Shown: positions 52,840 to 61,185 of the stretch, one piece after another
Numbering within the stretch: position 1 is the first letter of the stretch
How the letters are laid out: the number at the start of each line of letters is the position of its first letter
NCBI RefSeq assembly: GCF_004364125.1
Contig: NZ_SNZV01000009.1
Coordinates: 62,001 to 126,000 of the forward strand
Reading direction: 5' to 3'
DNA: 64,000 bases
From: Sphingobacterium paludis
GTDB taxonomy: Bacteria > Bacteroidota > Bacteroidia > Sphingobacteriales > Sphingobacteriaceae
The notes under the pieces: model-generated
Seen by the model: only the letters and a program-made list of their open reading frames with translations
What the model was told of the DNA's origin: nothing
Database searches by the model: none
Made by a program: the position numbers and the translations under genes

Positions 52840-54861
52840 TTAAAGCAGAGGATCGAACGTGCCCGCTCCGCTTAGGCCGTTCCACCCCTTTGTTTGCTCT
52901 AAATAGGGTGAGGAATTCATAATTGTTTGACTTAGACCGAAGAAATAATATTGATCATACCATGAAAACACCCAACCTGCAGGATTTATCGGATCAAGAT
53001 CATCTTTCTCAACAATTTCAAAATGGTTGTCATAGAGATAGTCGACATATTGCTCGAATGTGGTAATGCCTGGAGGGTAAGTACTAGGCTCTCTGTTTAT
53101 CACAGGTGCCGCCCCCGACGCAGAAGCTAACAATGGATCGCTATCACCTTGATACCGAGAACCGTCCGCATTTTTCGCAATAATAAAATATCCCGTCCGT
53201 CGCGTACCGTTTAATGTCTGGCCTTGCATACCCAACCTAGCTACGGTCGGACTTGATTCGTCAAAAAGCATCCATCTTCTTAAATCCCAAAAACGCTTTC
53301 CTTCATAAGCGAACTCCACTCTACGTTCATCTAGAACCGCTTTAAAAAGTTGGTCCCTGCTGTTAGCTTCGGTTAGACCATAAGAGCCATCCAAATTTTC
53401 CACTCCCGCTCGTTCCCGGATCGTCGTAATCAATTGCTTTCCTTCATTAAGTTGTCCAATTCCAATGGCGGACTCTGCCAAATTAAGAACCACTTCCGCA
53501 AAGCGCAACTCCATAACGTCGGTTCCACTGATTGAAAAATTATCTACATTGGACGCATTTGGGTTTGTCGCTTTCGCCAGATAGATGCCGCTAGCATTTG
53601 CCCCTTGCTTTTCCGTCGTTTGGTTTGGATTGCCGGCTACATTCGCAGTAGCATTATACCAGCGGTAGCTCCACTGCACAAAATTGGGGTTCTCTCGGTA
53701 AGGCCATCGCGCACCGTTGTATGCAAACGTCTTATAGAACCGTGGATCTCTATTTTTATAAAATTTCTTCTCATCGTAGCTGTAGTTTGAACTGCCAGGA
53801 TATCTACCGTCTTTCATAGGAAATGCATCTACCATTTGCTTCGTGGGCGATATAGATCCATTGCCATTAGTCTCGGTAGAACGTGCAGCGTATTCCCAAT
53901 AATTGTTTTTACCAAGTTGATCCGTCGTGCTGTTATTAAATCCGTAAACGATTACCGCTTCTGGATTATTAACTTCGGTAAACCACATGTTGCCCCACGC
54001 CTCTGCGTTGGCTAAGCTACCTGTTTTGAAAAGGCCAAACCCATTTTCTTCCAATAAATTTTTTGCCGCCAAGTTTGCTTCATAAGCTTGTTGCCAACGT
54101 GCCTGCTCATCATTTCTATTAAATAAAGGACTCGCCCAAGTAAGAAGTGCTCTACCTTTTAATGCCGCAGCTGCACCACGTGTAATACGTCCCCAATTGT
54201 TCGTATCCCACTCGCCAGGGAGTAATCGTATGGCCTCGTCTAAATCGCTTATAACTTGTGCTAACGTTTCCGAAGATGAGCTCCGTGGAACTTCTAAATT
54301 GACGCCATTTGCCCCTACCGGATCTTGCGGTTCCAGCACCAGAGGAACGCCACCATACAGACGCAGCAAATCAAAGTATTGAAAGGCTCGCCAGAAATAC
54401 ATTTGACCTTTTAAAGGCGATGTAACTTCCTCGGACAACCCGTGATTATCGATCTCCGCTAAAAAGATATTGATCTGGCGGATTCGTGTCCATGTATTAT
54501 TTGAAATGGAAGAACTTAGGCGGTTGCCGAAATAAGGCAGTGCATGCGCCTGATGGAATGCAATGTTTGTCCAAGGCCTATTGATATCAGTTTGGCCCGA
54601 AAGCTCTTCCGTTGTCCTCGTTAAATTATCGCCACCTACAGCAAGTGACCAATAAAATGAATTGCTGCTATTCGACGCAGGCTGAAACAATCCATAAACG
54701 TAATCTACATAAGCAATCGCGGTACTTTCATTTTCAAAAACTTCTTCGTTGATACCGGTTAAATCTCTTTTTTCTTCTAGAAAATCATCCTTACAACCAG
54801 CAACTAGCGCCGATGCTATACATATCACGATCACTGTTCTTATTCTTTGCATATTGTTCAT
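52840..54861 (-). CDS. SusD/RagB-family surface glycan-binding lipoprotein
   Basis: This 673-residue lipoprotein has its lipobox ending at Cys23 (ASALVAGCKDD). SusD features include YFWRAFQYFDLLRLYGGVPL, VMELRFAEVVLNLAESAIG and AVLDERRVEFAYEGKRFWDL. It is longer than the other SusD proteins here because of extra C-terminal loops. It forms an outer-membrane import complex with the SusC encoded 11 bp upstream and ends unit D; a strong terminator follows. The close relative is the SusD at 45237. Confidence 0.95.
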   Translation of the reverse strand: MNNMQRIRTVIVICIASALVAGCKDDFLEEKRDLTGINEEVFENESTAIAYVDYVYGLFQPASNSSNSFYWSLAVGGDNLTRTTEELSGQTDINRPWTNIAFHQAHALPYFGNRLSSSISNNTWTRIRQINIFLAEIDNHGLSEEVTSPLKGQMYFWRAFQYFDLLRLYGGVPLVLEPQDPVGANGVNLEVPRSSSSETLAQVISDLDEAIRLLPGEWDTNNWGRITRGAAAALKGRALLTWASPLFNRNDEQARWQQAYEANLAAKNLLEENGFGLFKTGSLANAEAWGNMWFTEVNNPEAVIVYGFNNSTTDQLGKNNYWEYAARSTETNGNGSISPTKQMVDAFPMKDGRYPGSSNYSYDEKKFYKNRDPRFYKTFAYNGARWPYRENPNFVQWSYRWYNATANVAGNPNQTTEKQGANASGIYLAKATNPNASNVDNFSISGTDVMELRFAEVVLNLAESAIGIGQLNEGKQLITTIRERAGVENLDGSYGLTEANSRDQLFKAVLDERRVEFAYEGKRFWDLRRWMLFDESSPTVARLGMQGQTLNGTRRTGYFIIAKNADGSRYQGDSDPLLASASGAAPVINREPSTYPPGITTFEQYVDYLYDNHFEIVEKDDLDPINPAGWVFSWYDQYYFFGLSQTIMNSSPYLEQTKGWNGLSGAGTFDPLL

Positions 54862-54872
54862 CGTCTAAATCA

Positions 54873-57800
54873 TTAAAAGGTTAAGTTTACGCCTAAAGAG
54901 TAGGTTCTTAAATTAGGGTAAACGTCGAAAGAAGTGTAGGGGTCTCTGTAATTAAAAGGATTGTAGAACGTCATAGGATTCATTGCGGAAAAGATAATCC
55001 GTGCATTATTTAGATTCGCGTATTCCGCGACATGCTTCGGCAGGTTGTAACTTAATGAGGCACTCTGCATGGCCATACGGAATGAGTTAACCTGCCAGAA
55101 GGTTGACGTAGGCGTTAGGTTGATGTCTTCCCAGTGTGGGTTGGGATATCTGCCTGTCGGGTTAAGTTCTGGATCATAGATATCAGACCAAAAAGCAGGC
55201 ATATTTTCGTATACCCTTGAAATGCTGTTGTTTAATTTTTTACGCGCACCACCATCATGCTCTGCCCATCCGCCTAAGCTACCGCTAACGACCATCGATA
55301 AGCTTATTCCTTTGTAAGATAGATTAATGGTAGTGCCTAATCCAAAGTGGCTGTCGCGTCTTCGAGCTAACTGTATTTGATCATTTTCATCGATGATACC
55401 ATCAGGACCAGAGAAGGTACCGTCAGCCTGCAAAGTGCCGCGAACATCTCTGTAATACAGCATTCCAGGTTGCAGGTTTTCGGCTTGTACCCCAAACACT
55501 TCCCGAATGTTATATTGGCTCACATAAGCGTCGATATCTTGTTGGTTGCGGAACATGCCTAAGTAATCCAGCCCCCACATACCGTTGTCGCTCGACTGTC
55601 CGGGTTTTGGCTGCCATGGCAACAAAATATCCTGCTGATTGAAATTTCCTTTGATTACTTTGTTGTCACTCCAACTAAAGCGAAGATTGATCCCATAATT
55701 GAAATCACTTCCTATTTTATCATTCCAACCCGTCGACACTTCAATACCGTATGTATCAATAGCTCCAAAATTCTCTGATGCTATGGTACCACCCACCGTT
55801 ACGGGGACATTGGCTGTAAGCTCCATCAACAAATTTCGGCCCTTATTATAATAGCCGTCGGCGTTTACGGAAAGTCTGTTGTTTAAGAAATTCGCATCAA
55901 TACCAAAGTTTTGTTTGTAATGGTCGCTCCATCTGGCATTTCTGTTTGGTGATGCTTCCATTCTCAACCCGGTTCCCGCTATTCCATTTCCTCCAAATAC
56001 GGCGCCCTGACCATTTTGAAAGGTATACCGCTGACGCCAGTTCCACGCTCGTGTATCGTCAGTACCCAGTTTCCCATAGGAATACCGAATTTTAAGGAAG
56101 TTTACCCAATCTGCTTTGAAAAAGTTTTCTCTAGATAGTACCCATCCTACTGATGTGGAGTAAAAGTTGCCCCAGTAATTTTCCGGCGCGAAGCGTGTGG
56201 ATGCGTCAGAGCGGTAAAGCACTTCAGCCAAGTATTTATCATCGTAGGCGTAATTTAGCCGACCGATGTAGCCGAGCGATCCAGACTCGTAAGCGAAAGT
56301 GGTTCCAGAAATCTCACCAAAAGCGGTGTTGAACTGGCCATTGTTATTTTGCAGCGGTTGGTCACGCATCACATTCTCTTGACCTGATTCCGACTCAGCC
56401 CGTTCTACGCTAAACAGTGCTGTTACTTCATGTAAGCCAATCTTTCGGTTGTAATTCAGGTTGAAGTTCATCTGCTGCGACCGACCATTGGTATTGATGA
56501 AAGAAATGCGATCATCATTTTTGACATTGATCGCGCGGTCTACTGTGGCGCCGTCGTAAATATGGTTATGCTCGCCACCCATATTAAATGTGTAAAGGTC
56601 ATAACGCCCGCCGATACGTTGCGTATTGCTACTTTCAAAATTACGTCCATAGCTAAACCTAGCACTCAAGCCATCGACATAGGGCACCTGGTATTCGGCG
56701 AAAAAATTGACTGTCATTGCCTGACCTTTACGATCGGAAACGTTATTGTATTTATCAATTTCAAAGAAATGATATTGTGATAAATCATTCGCGCCGGGGC
56801 CCCTCACCGGATAACCGTCAATGTACATGGGGATATAACGCGGTTTTGAAACCAAGGTGCGGTAATCATTATCGTCATTTTCTCCAGATATCTTGTTATA
56901 TGTTTTAATATTATTGGAGTAGTTACCTGAAACTTGGATTCCTGCCTTTAAGGCGTTAGATACCTTTACATCTGCACCCGCACGAAAATTCCATCGCGAA
57001 TAATCTACGGTACTTAAGTTTCCGTTTTGTTCTTGATAGGATACTCCCGCAAAGTAGGTTGCTTTTTCTGTACCTCCACTTGCGTTTAATGCATGTTGTG
57101 TGAGATGTGAAGGAGACCATGCAGCATCTAACCAATCATGATCGATGGTCTTAAAGTGCTCCAACTCATCAGGCGAGAAAAAGTTATTTTCTTCATAGGG
57201 TAAGTCTGCACCATAGGGACCATTCATGATATTCATGTAACGACCGAAATCGTAAGCGCTCATCATTTTTGGGCGAAAAGACTCGTCGTTCAAAGCGTAT
57301 GAACCTGAATAGCTGATCCTTGGCTCACCTGTCTTGCCGCGCTTTGTTGTCACGATTACTACGCCATTCGCACCGCGTGAGCCGTAAACAGCCGCGGCAG
57401 CATCTTTAACAAAAGTGATTGTTTCTATCTCTGAGGGCACTAGCGTGTTGAAAAACGTATTGTCTGGAACACCTTGAGAGGTGATTTGGATAACGCCATC
57501 AATAACGTACAAAGGTTGTGTCGTCCCACCATCTTTCGACACGGTATAGGCATTTCGAATGTTAATATTGGCTGGCTGCCCCGGACGGTTGATTCCGCCA
57601 CTAACCCCTACTCCGACAAGTCGACCTCGTAAAGCTGCTCCTACGTTGGTAACGGGGATATCTTCAATCTCCTCTGCTTTTATTGTTTGAATTGCACCGG
57701 TAAGATGCTCTTTCTTCTGCGTACCATAGCCTACCACCACAACTTCATCAATCGCCGCTACCGGCTCCATCGTTACCTCGATCGTCGTTCTTCCATTGAT

Positions 57801-58124
57801 CGCAACTTCCTGTGTTTCGAAGCCCACGAAGCTTACGACCAACATTTCGCTACCGGGAGGCGCGTTTAACCGAAATACCCCGGTTTCATCCGATTGGGTG
57901 CTGGTATTGGTTCCTTTGATGGTTACGGTTGCGCCGATGACTGGCCTTCCCTGGCCATCCAAAATCTTTCCCGTTATGTTGACAAATCTGGCAGAAACGG
58001 ACGCCATCTCAGCAGGCTTTGCGAAAGCCAAAATCTCCCCCTGCGGCATCATAATCAGTACAGGACAAAAAAGTCCTAAACCCCGCCAAAGAAGCCTGCT
58101 TTTAAAAATTGAATTAAAACTCAT
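54873..58124 (-). CDS. SusC/RagA-family TonB-dependent outer-membrane transporter
   Basis: This 1083-residue protein has a signal segment, a carboxypeptidase-D-like domain (NITGKILDGQGRPVIGATVT, MLVVSFVGFETQE), the IDEVVVVGYGTQKKEHLTG boundary motif, the plug (LYVIDGVIQIT, AAAVYGSRGANGVVIVTTK) and a barrel ending in YSLGVNLTF. It imports oligosaccharides together with the SusD 11 bp downstream. Upstream it is separated from the DUF3826 gene by an intrinsic terminator and only about 70 bp, in which I find no TAnnTTTG box. It may therefore be expressed by read-through from module D or from a promoter I cannot recognise. Confidence 0.95.
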   Translation of the reverse strand: MSFNSIFKSRLLWRGLGLFCPVLIMMPQGEILAFAKPAEMASVSARFVNITGKILDGQGRPVIGATVTIKGTNTSTQSDETGVFRLNAPPGSEMLVVSFVGFETQEVAINGRTTIEVTMEPVAAIDEVVVVGYGTQKKEHLTGAIQTIKAEEIEDIPVTNVGAALRGRLVGVGVSGGINRPGQPANINIRNAYTVSKDGGTTQPLYVIDGVIQITSQGVPDNTFFNTLVPSEIETITFVKDAAAAVYGSRGANGVVIVTTKRGKTGEPRISYSGSYALNDESFRPKMMSAYDFGRYMNIMNGPYGADLPYEENNFFSPDELEHFKTIDHDWLDAAWSPSHLTQHALNASGGTEKATYFAGVSYQEQNGNLSTVDYSRWNFRAGADVKVSNALKAGIQVSGNYSNNIKTYNKISGENDDNDYRTLVSKPRYIPMYIDGYPVRGPGANDLSQYHFFEIDKYNNVSDRKGQAMTVNFFAEYQVPYVDGLSARFSYGRNFESSNTQRIGGRYDLYTFNMGGEHNHIYDGATVDRAINVKNDDRISFINTNGRSQQMNFNLNYNRKIGLHEVTALFSVERAESESGQENVMRDQPLQNNNGQFNTAFGEISGTTFAYESGSLGYIGRLNYAYDDKYLAEVLYRSDASTRFAPENYWGNFYSTSVGWVLSRENFFKADWVNFLKIRYSYGKLGTDDTRAWNWRQRYTFQNGQGAVFGGNGIAGTGLRMEASPNRNARWSDHYKQNFGIDANFLNNRLSVNADGYYNKGRNLLMELTANVPVTVGGTIASENFGAIDTYGIEVSTGWNDKIGSDFNYGINLRFSWSDNKVIKGNFNQQDILLPWQPKPGQSSDNGMWGLDYLGMFRNQQDIDAYVSQYNIREVFGVQAENLQPGMLYYRDVRGTLQADGTFSGPDGIIDENDQIQLARRRDSHFGLGTTINLSYKGISLSMVVSGSLGGWAEHDGGARKKLNNSISRVYENMPAFWSDIYDPELNPTGRYPNPHWEDINLTPTSTFWQVNSFRMAMQSASLSYNLPKHVAEYANLNNARIIFSAMNPMTFYNPFNYRDPYTSFDVYPNLRTYSLGVNLTF

Positions 58125-58199
58125 CGTTACTCTCTTATAAAAATAGGTTTACAGCTTATAAATTATTCTCTCTCTTTTTTAGTTAGCATACTGACGCAA

Positions 58200-58235
58200 A
58201 AAAGGATTTACCAACAGCAGTTCGTAAATCCTTCC
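58200..58235 (-). terminator. Intrinsic terminator between DUF3826 gene and SusC
   Basis: Read on the minus strand, AAGGATTTAC (58233-58224) pairs perfectly with GTAAATCCTT (58211-58202) over a 12-nt loop, then TTTT. It lies 12 bp after the DUF3826 stop and about 75 bp before the SusC start, so it should cut most transcripts between them. Confidence 0.9.
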
Positions 58236-58245
58236 GTATTTAACA

Positions 58246-58908
58246 TTATTTTTTGGCCTGTTTTTGCGCCTTTCGTTCTTCCCACTTCTGTCCTTCTTCT
58301 TTGAGGTCGTAGCCTTCGGAAGAAAGATAATTATTAATTCGGCCTTTATACTTTCCAAACACTTGATGCTTTTCCCGGGATCCCGGCTGATCCATCGCGA
58401 GCTCACGCGCCTCGGTTAAGTAGGTCAGGATTTTTTCCTTTTGCGGTTCGTTTAGCGTAGGAATCATGTCTTGGTAGGCGCCATACGTCAGCGGCAAGAC
58501 ACCGTAGGTCATGCCATCCTTTACTTGCTCGACCTGCTGTGGACGTAGCAATTTGCTCAGTTTACCGATGTATTGCTTGTGCAGCTTCTGCAAGAATACA
58601 TCTTCCTTCGCTTCGAGCTTGCTGCGTTCGCTATCCAGTTTTTCCTTTTGCCCGGCATACTTGTCTTTAAGCGCCTTAATCTTCACCTCACGCTGCTCAT
58701 GATGCGTGTTCAACTGATCATACTGTTGAACAACCACAGTGCGTGCTTTCTTATAGGTCGCAGAATCCGTAATGGCCAATTGCGCGATGATCTTGTCGGA
58801 ACGCTCGGTAATCACTTGGAGGTACTTCTCGCGATCGGACTGTGCAAACGTCATCTTGAACAGGCATAGCAACGCTACCGCTAAGCAAATATGTATTTTT
58901 CTTTTCAT
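58246..58908 (-). CDS. DUF3826 periplasmic protein
   Basis: This 220-residue protein has a signal peptide (LFKMTFAQ). It is mostly helical: DREKYLQVITERSDKIIAQL, a charged coiled-coil middle (about 75-120), LHKQYIGKLSKLLRPQQVEQ, VKDGMTYGVLPLTYGAYQDM and a C-terminal HQVFGKYKGRINNYLSSEGY. These blocks match DUF3826 (I know them only from memory of the family), proteins found mainly in pectin and other plant-glycan PULs of Bacteroidota. The function is unknown. It is the first gene of unit D, about 250 bp downstream of its -7 box, and is closed by its own terminator, so it is probably made in larger amount than the SusC/SusD that follow. Confidence 0.82.
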   Translation of the reverse strand: MKRKIHICLAVALLCLFKMTFAQSDREKYLQVITERSDKIIAQLAITDSATYKKARTVVVQQYDQLNTHHEQREVKIKALKDKYAGQKEKLDSERSKLEAKEDVFLQKLHKQYIGKLSKLLRPQQVEQVKDGMTYGVLPLTYGAYQDMIPTLNEPQKEKILTYLTEARELAMDQPGSREKHQVFGKYKGRINNYLSSEGYDLKEEGQKWEERKAQKQAKK

Positions 58909-59161
58909 TGTTAAATGTTGTTTTTAATCTTGATCTATATTGGTGGGTACATGCTATACCACGTTTTTCATTACACTTTTTTCTCAGGCTTTCTAACCTT
59001 TAAGACCTTGTCGTATGTCAACAATGTAGACTCTTGCAAGCAGCAAACTGCTTTTAAAAAGCCGACTATGCATGATACTTCTTTTTAGGAAAACGCCTCC
59101 GCAGGCATCATGAATGATAAACACAAGTCTCTAACAGGCACTACACGTAGAATCGCCTGTT

Positions 59162-59226
59162 CAAATTAACGTAATATTAATGCTTTAATAATATTTGCGA
59201 TTATCTATTTATTATAAGATATTATC
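59162..59226 (-). promoter_or_regulatory. Operator-promoter module D (DUF3826-SusC/D unit)
   Basis: On the minus strand the element at 59226-59202 reads GATAATATCT, TATAATAAA, TAGATA in three blocks; GATAAT recurs 21 bp further on. Its core (59210-59226) is exactly 40 bp from the -7-like box TTAATTTG at 59169-59162. It matches module C at 27 of 30 positions over 59197-59226. The DUF3826 start is about 254 bp downstream, with a small AAGCAG/CTGCTT hairpin at 59038-59053 in the leader. Confidence 0.8.
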
Positions 59227-59337
59227 ATCGGCTTGTAGTCAGGAAATTGCCAATAATTATCGATCAAGCGTGGTTGGGCCGAAGCTAAAACGTTTTGAAT
59301 AGCTTACAAATGGGAGCACATAGAGGAATGTGCCAAA

Positions 59338-59386
59338 ATATTGCTTATTGGTCGCGCTATGCCGGTGCACAACCAATAAGCAATAT
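59338..59386 (-). terminator. Perfect 15-bp inverted repeat, probable terminator of unit E
   Basis: ATATTGCTTATTGGT (59338-59352) and ACCAATAAGCAATAT (59372-59386) are perfect complements around a 19-nt loop. It begins 8 bp after the SusD stop at 59395. Only TTTT follows on the minus strand, so intrinsic termination is likely but not certain. The rest of the 486-bp gap holds module D. Confidence 0.7.
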
Positions 59387-59394
59387 TGTATGCA

Positions 59395-61173
59395 TTAATA
59401 GCCGGGGTTTTGGTAGCCCCCGGGGTTGCTAATTGCGTCTATCTGTCCTTGCGGAATAGGGCGAACGCTGTGGATTGCATCGACGAAGTATTGACCGACG
59501 TCTGGATTTTTTTCCATGAGGTAGGCTTTCGTCAATTTTCCGGTGCGCTTCAAGTCATACCAACGGCTGTATTCGCCGCATAACTCGCGGGCTCTTTCAT
59601 CCAGTAGAAACTGCAGCGTAATATCGCCAGCGGCAATCTGTTGTCCATTTACCCGCTGACGTAGCACATTGACAAAATTTGCAGCCGTGCCTGTGGCGCC
59701 ACGCAAATGAAATTCCGCTTCGGCCGCAATAAGGTATACTTCGCCCAAGCGCATCACCGTCGCAGACGCATCGCTCGTGAAGCTGTTTGTCCGCGGACTG
59801 ATCAATGATCCAGAATTAAACTTCGTTAGGGAAGGATAGAAACTAATAAACGGGTTGTCAACCTGACCCGGCTGTTGGTTGACCCGCGTGTATCGCATCT
59901 TAACACGATTATCCACGTCATACAGATCTGCTAAATCGACCCAAAGGTAATTCTTAGATAATCGAGTTGGCTTTTCTGTCGCGTAATCGGATTCTTCTGG
60001 GCGCCCTATTTTAATGGCCAGAGCACCATTAGGCAGGTTACTGCCCTCCTGCACGGTCGCTGAATTACGATCATATTGCACCAGCGCATCCCGGCCCCAA
60101 TTGTAGTTGACGTTGGACGTCCAGCTGGTTTGAAAGGATAGGTTGTAGCGGGGATCCAGTGTGCCATCCGGATTACGGAAAACAGACATCAAGTGTGCGC
60201 TCGGCATAAAGTTGCCGCCTGACCAACGCCCAATGGTGGTTTGAAACCCCGCTAGCTGGATCGCGCCAAAAGCGGTAGGGTAACAGTAAAACCGCTTGAA
60301 ATCGTTGTTATGGTCGTAGACATTCGTTGAGCCATACGATTGCGAGTAGGTGATCTGGAAAAGCGCCTCCGTATTTCGCTTGTTGTTTGCTGCGTTGAAA
60401 TTATCTGCAAAATTGGCGAACAATTGCGTTTGGTAATTTGCTCCTTGCTCGATCAGTTTTCTTGCTGTCGCGAGTGCCTCCTCCAAATAGGTATCGGCAC
60501 CATATTGTTTCGTTTGCAGACAAGCCCTAGCCAATAAACCTAAAGCAGACTTCTTCGACGGTTTTCCGGCAATGGCAGCAATTGTCGGCAAGTTGTCAGC
60601 CGCAAAACGTAGATCGGGCAAGATTGCCTTTTCATAAATCTCCAAGGGGGCCACGCGCACCGACTCGGTGTTGGCCTCGGTCGTTTCATGCAAGGTGAGC
60701 GGTGATGCCCCAAATTGCTCGACCACATGGAAATAATATAACGCACGCAAAAAATGGGCCTCGGCAACCTTCGCATTCCGCTCCTCATCGCTCGCGAAAT
60801 CCGTGACCTGCCCGACCCGATCGATAACCAAGTTGCAATAGTTGATCGCGTCATACGCACCATTCCAATAGTCCTTCGCCATATCTAAGGACATGGCTCC
60901 TCCGGATGCATATTTCAGATAATTTTGATTGTTGTTGGAGTTGAGATCTGCTGTCCATAAGTCTGTACCGCCTTCAGTCACCAGCAATAAGTTTCGCCCG
61001 TAAAAATAGCGCGGCAGATCAAAATAACAACTGTTGATTAGCTTTTCAAAACCGGCTTTGTTCTCGGCAACTTTGTCTACCGTAATCCCTGAGGGATTAA
61101 GTTCGTCAAGCGAGCATGCGCCAAATAGCAAACTCCCTGATAATATATAGCTATATAAATTTCTTCTCTTCAT
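59395..61173 (-). CDS. SusD/RagB-family surface glycan-binding lipoprotein
   Basis: This 592-residue lipoprotein has its lipobox ending at Cys20 (GSLLFGACSLDELNPSG). SusD features are AHFLRALYYFHVVEQFGASPL, VMRLGEVYLIAAEAEFHLRG and LLDERARELCGEYSRWYDLKRTGKL. These resemble the SusD at 4044 so closely that the two are paralogues and may take related ligands. It ends unit E; the SusC starts on the far side of a 12-bp gap upstream. A surface-exposed role in binding pectin oligosaccharides is inferred. Confidence 0.95.
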   Translation of the reverse strand: MKRRNLYSYILSGSLLFGACSLDELNPSGITVDKVAENKAGFEKLINSCYFDLPRYFYGRNLLLVTEGGTDLWTADLNSNNNQNYLKYASGGAMSLDMAKDYWNGAYDAINYCNLVIDRVGQVTDFASDEERNAKVAEAHFLRALYYFHVVEQFGASPLTLHETTEANTESVRVAPLEIYEKAILPDLRFAADNLPTIAAIAGKPSKKSALGLLARACLQTKQYGADTYLEEALATARKLIEQGANYQTQLFANFADNFNAANNKRNTEALFQITYSQSYGSTNVYDHNNDFKRFYCYPTAFGAIQLAGFQTTIGRWSGGNFMPSAHLMSVFRNPDGTLDPRYNLSFQTSWTSNVNYNWGRDALVQYDRNSATVQEGSNLPNGALAIKIGRPEESDYATEKPTRLSKNYLWVDLADLYDVDNRVKMRYTRVNQQPGQVDNPFISFYPSLTKFNSGSLISPRTNSFTSDASATVMRLGEVYLIAAEAEFHLRGATGTAANFVNVLRQRVNGQQIAAGDITLQFLLDERARELCGEYSRWYDLKRTGKLTKAYLMEKNPDVGQYFVDAIHSVRPIPQGQIDAISNPGGYQNPGY

Positions 61174-61185
61174 TGGATTATAATG

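Noticed and set aside
58125..58200. Fifth copy of the operator element upstream of SusC
   Set aside because: The stretch is AT-rich but does not match the core columns and has no -7 box at the right distance.
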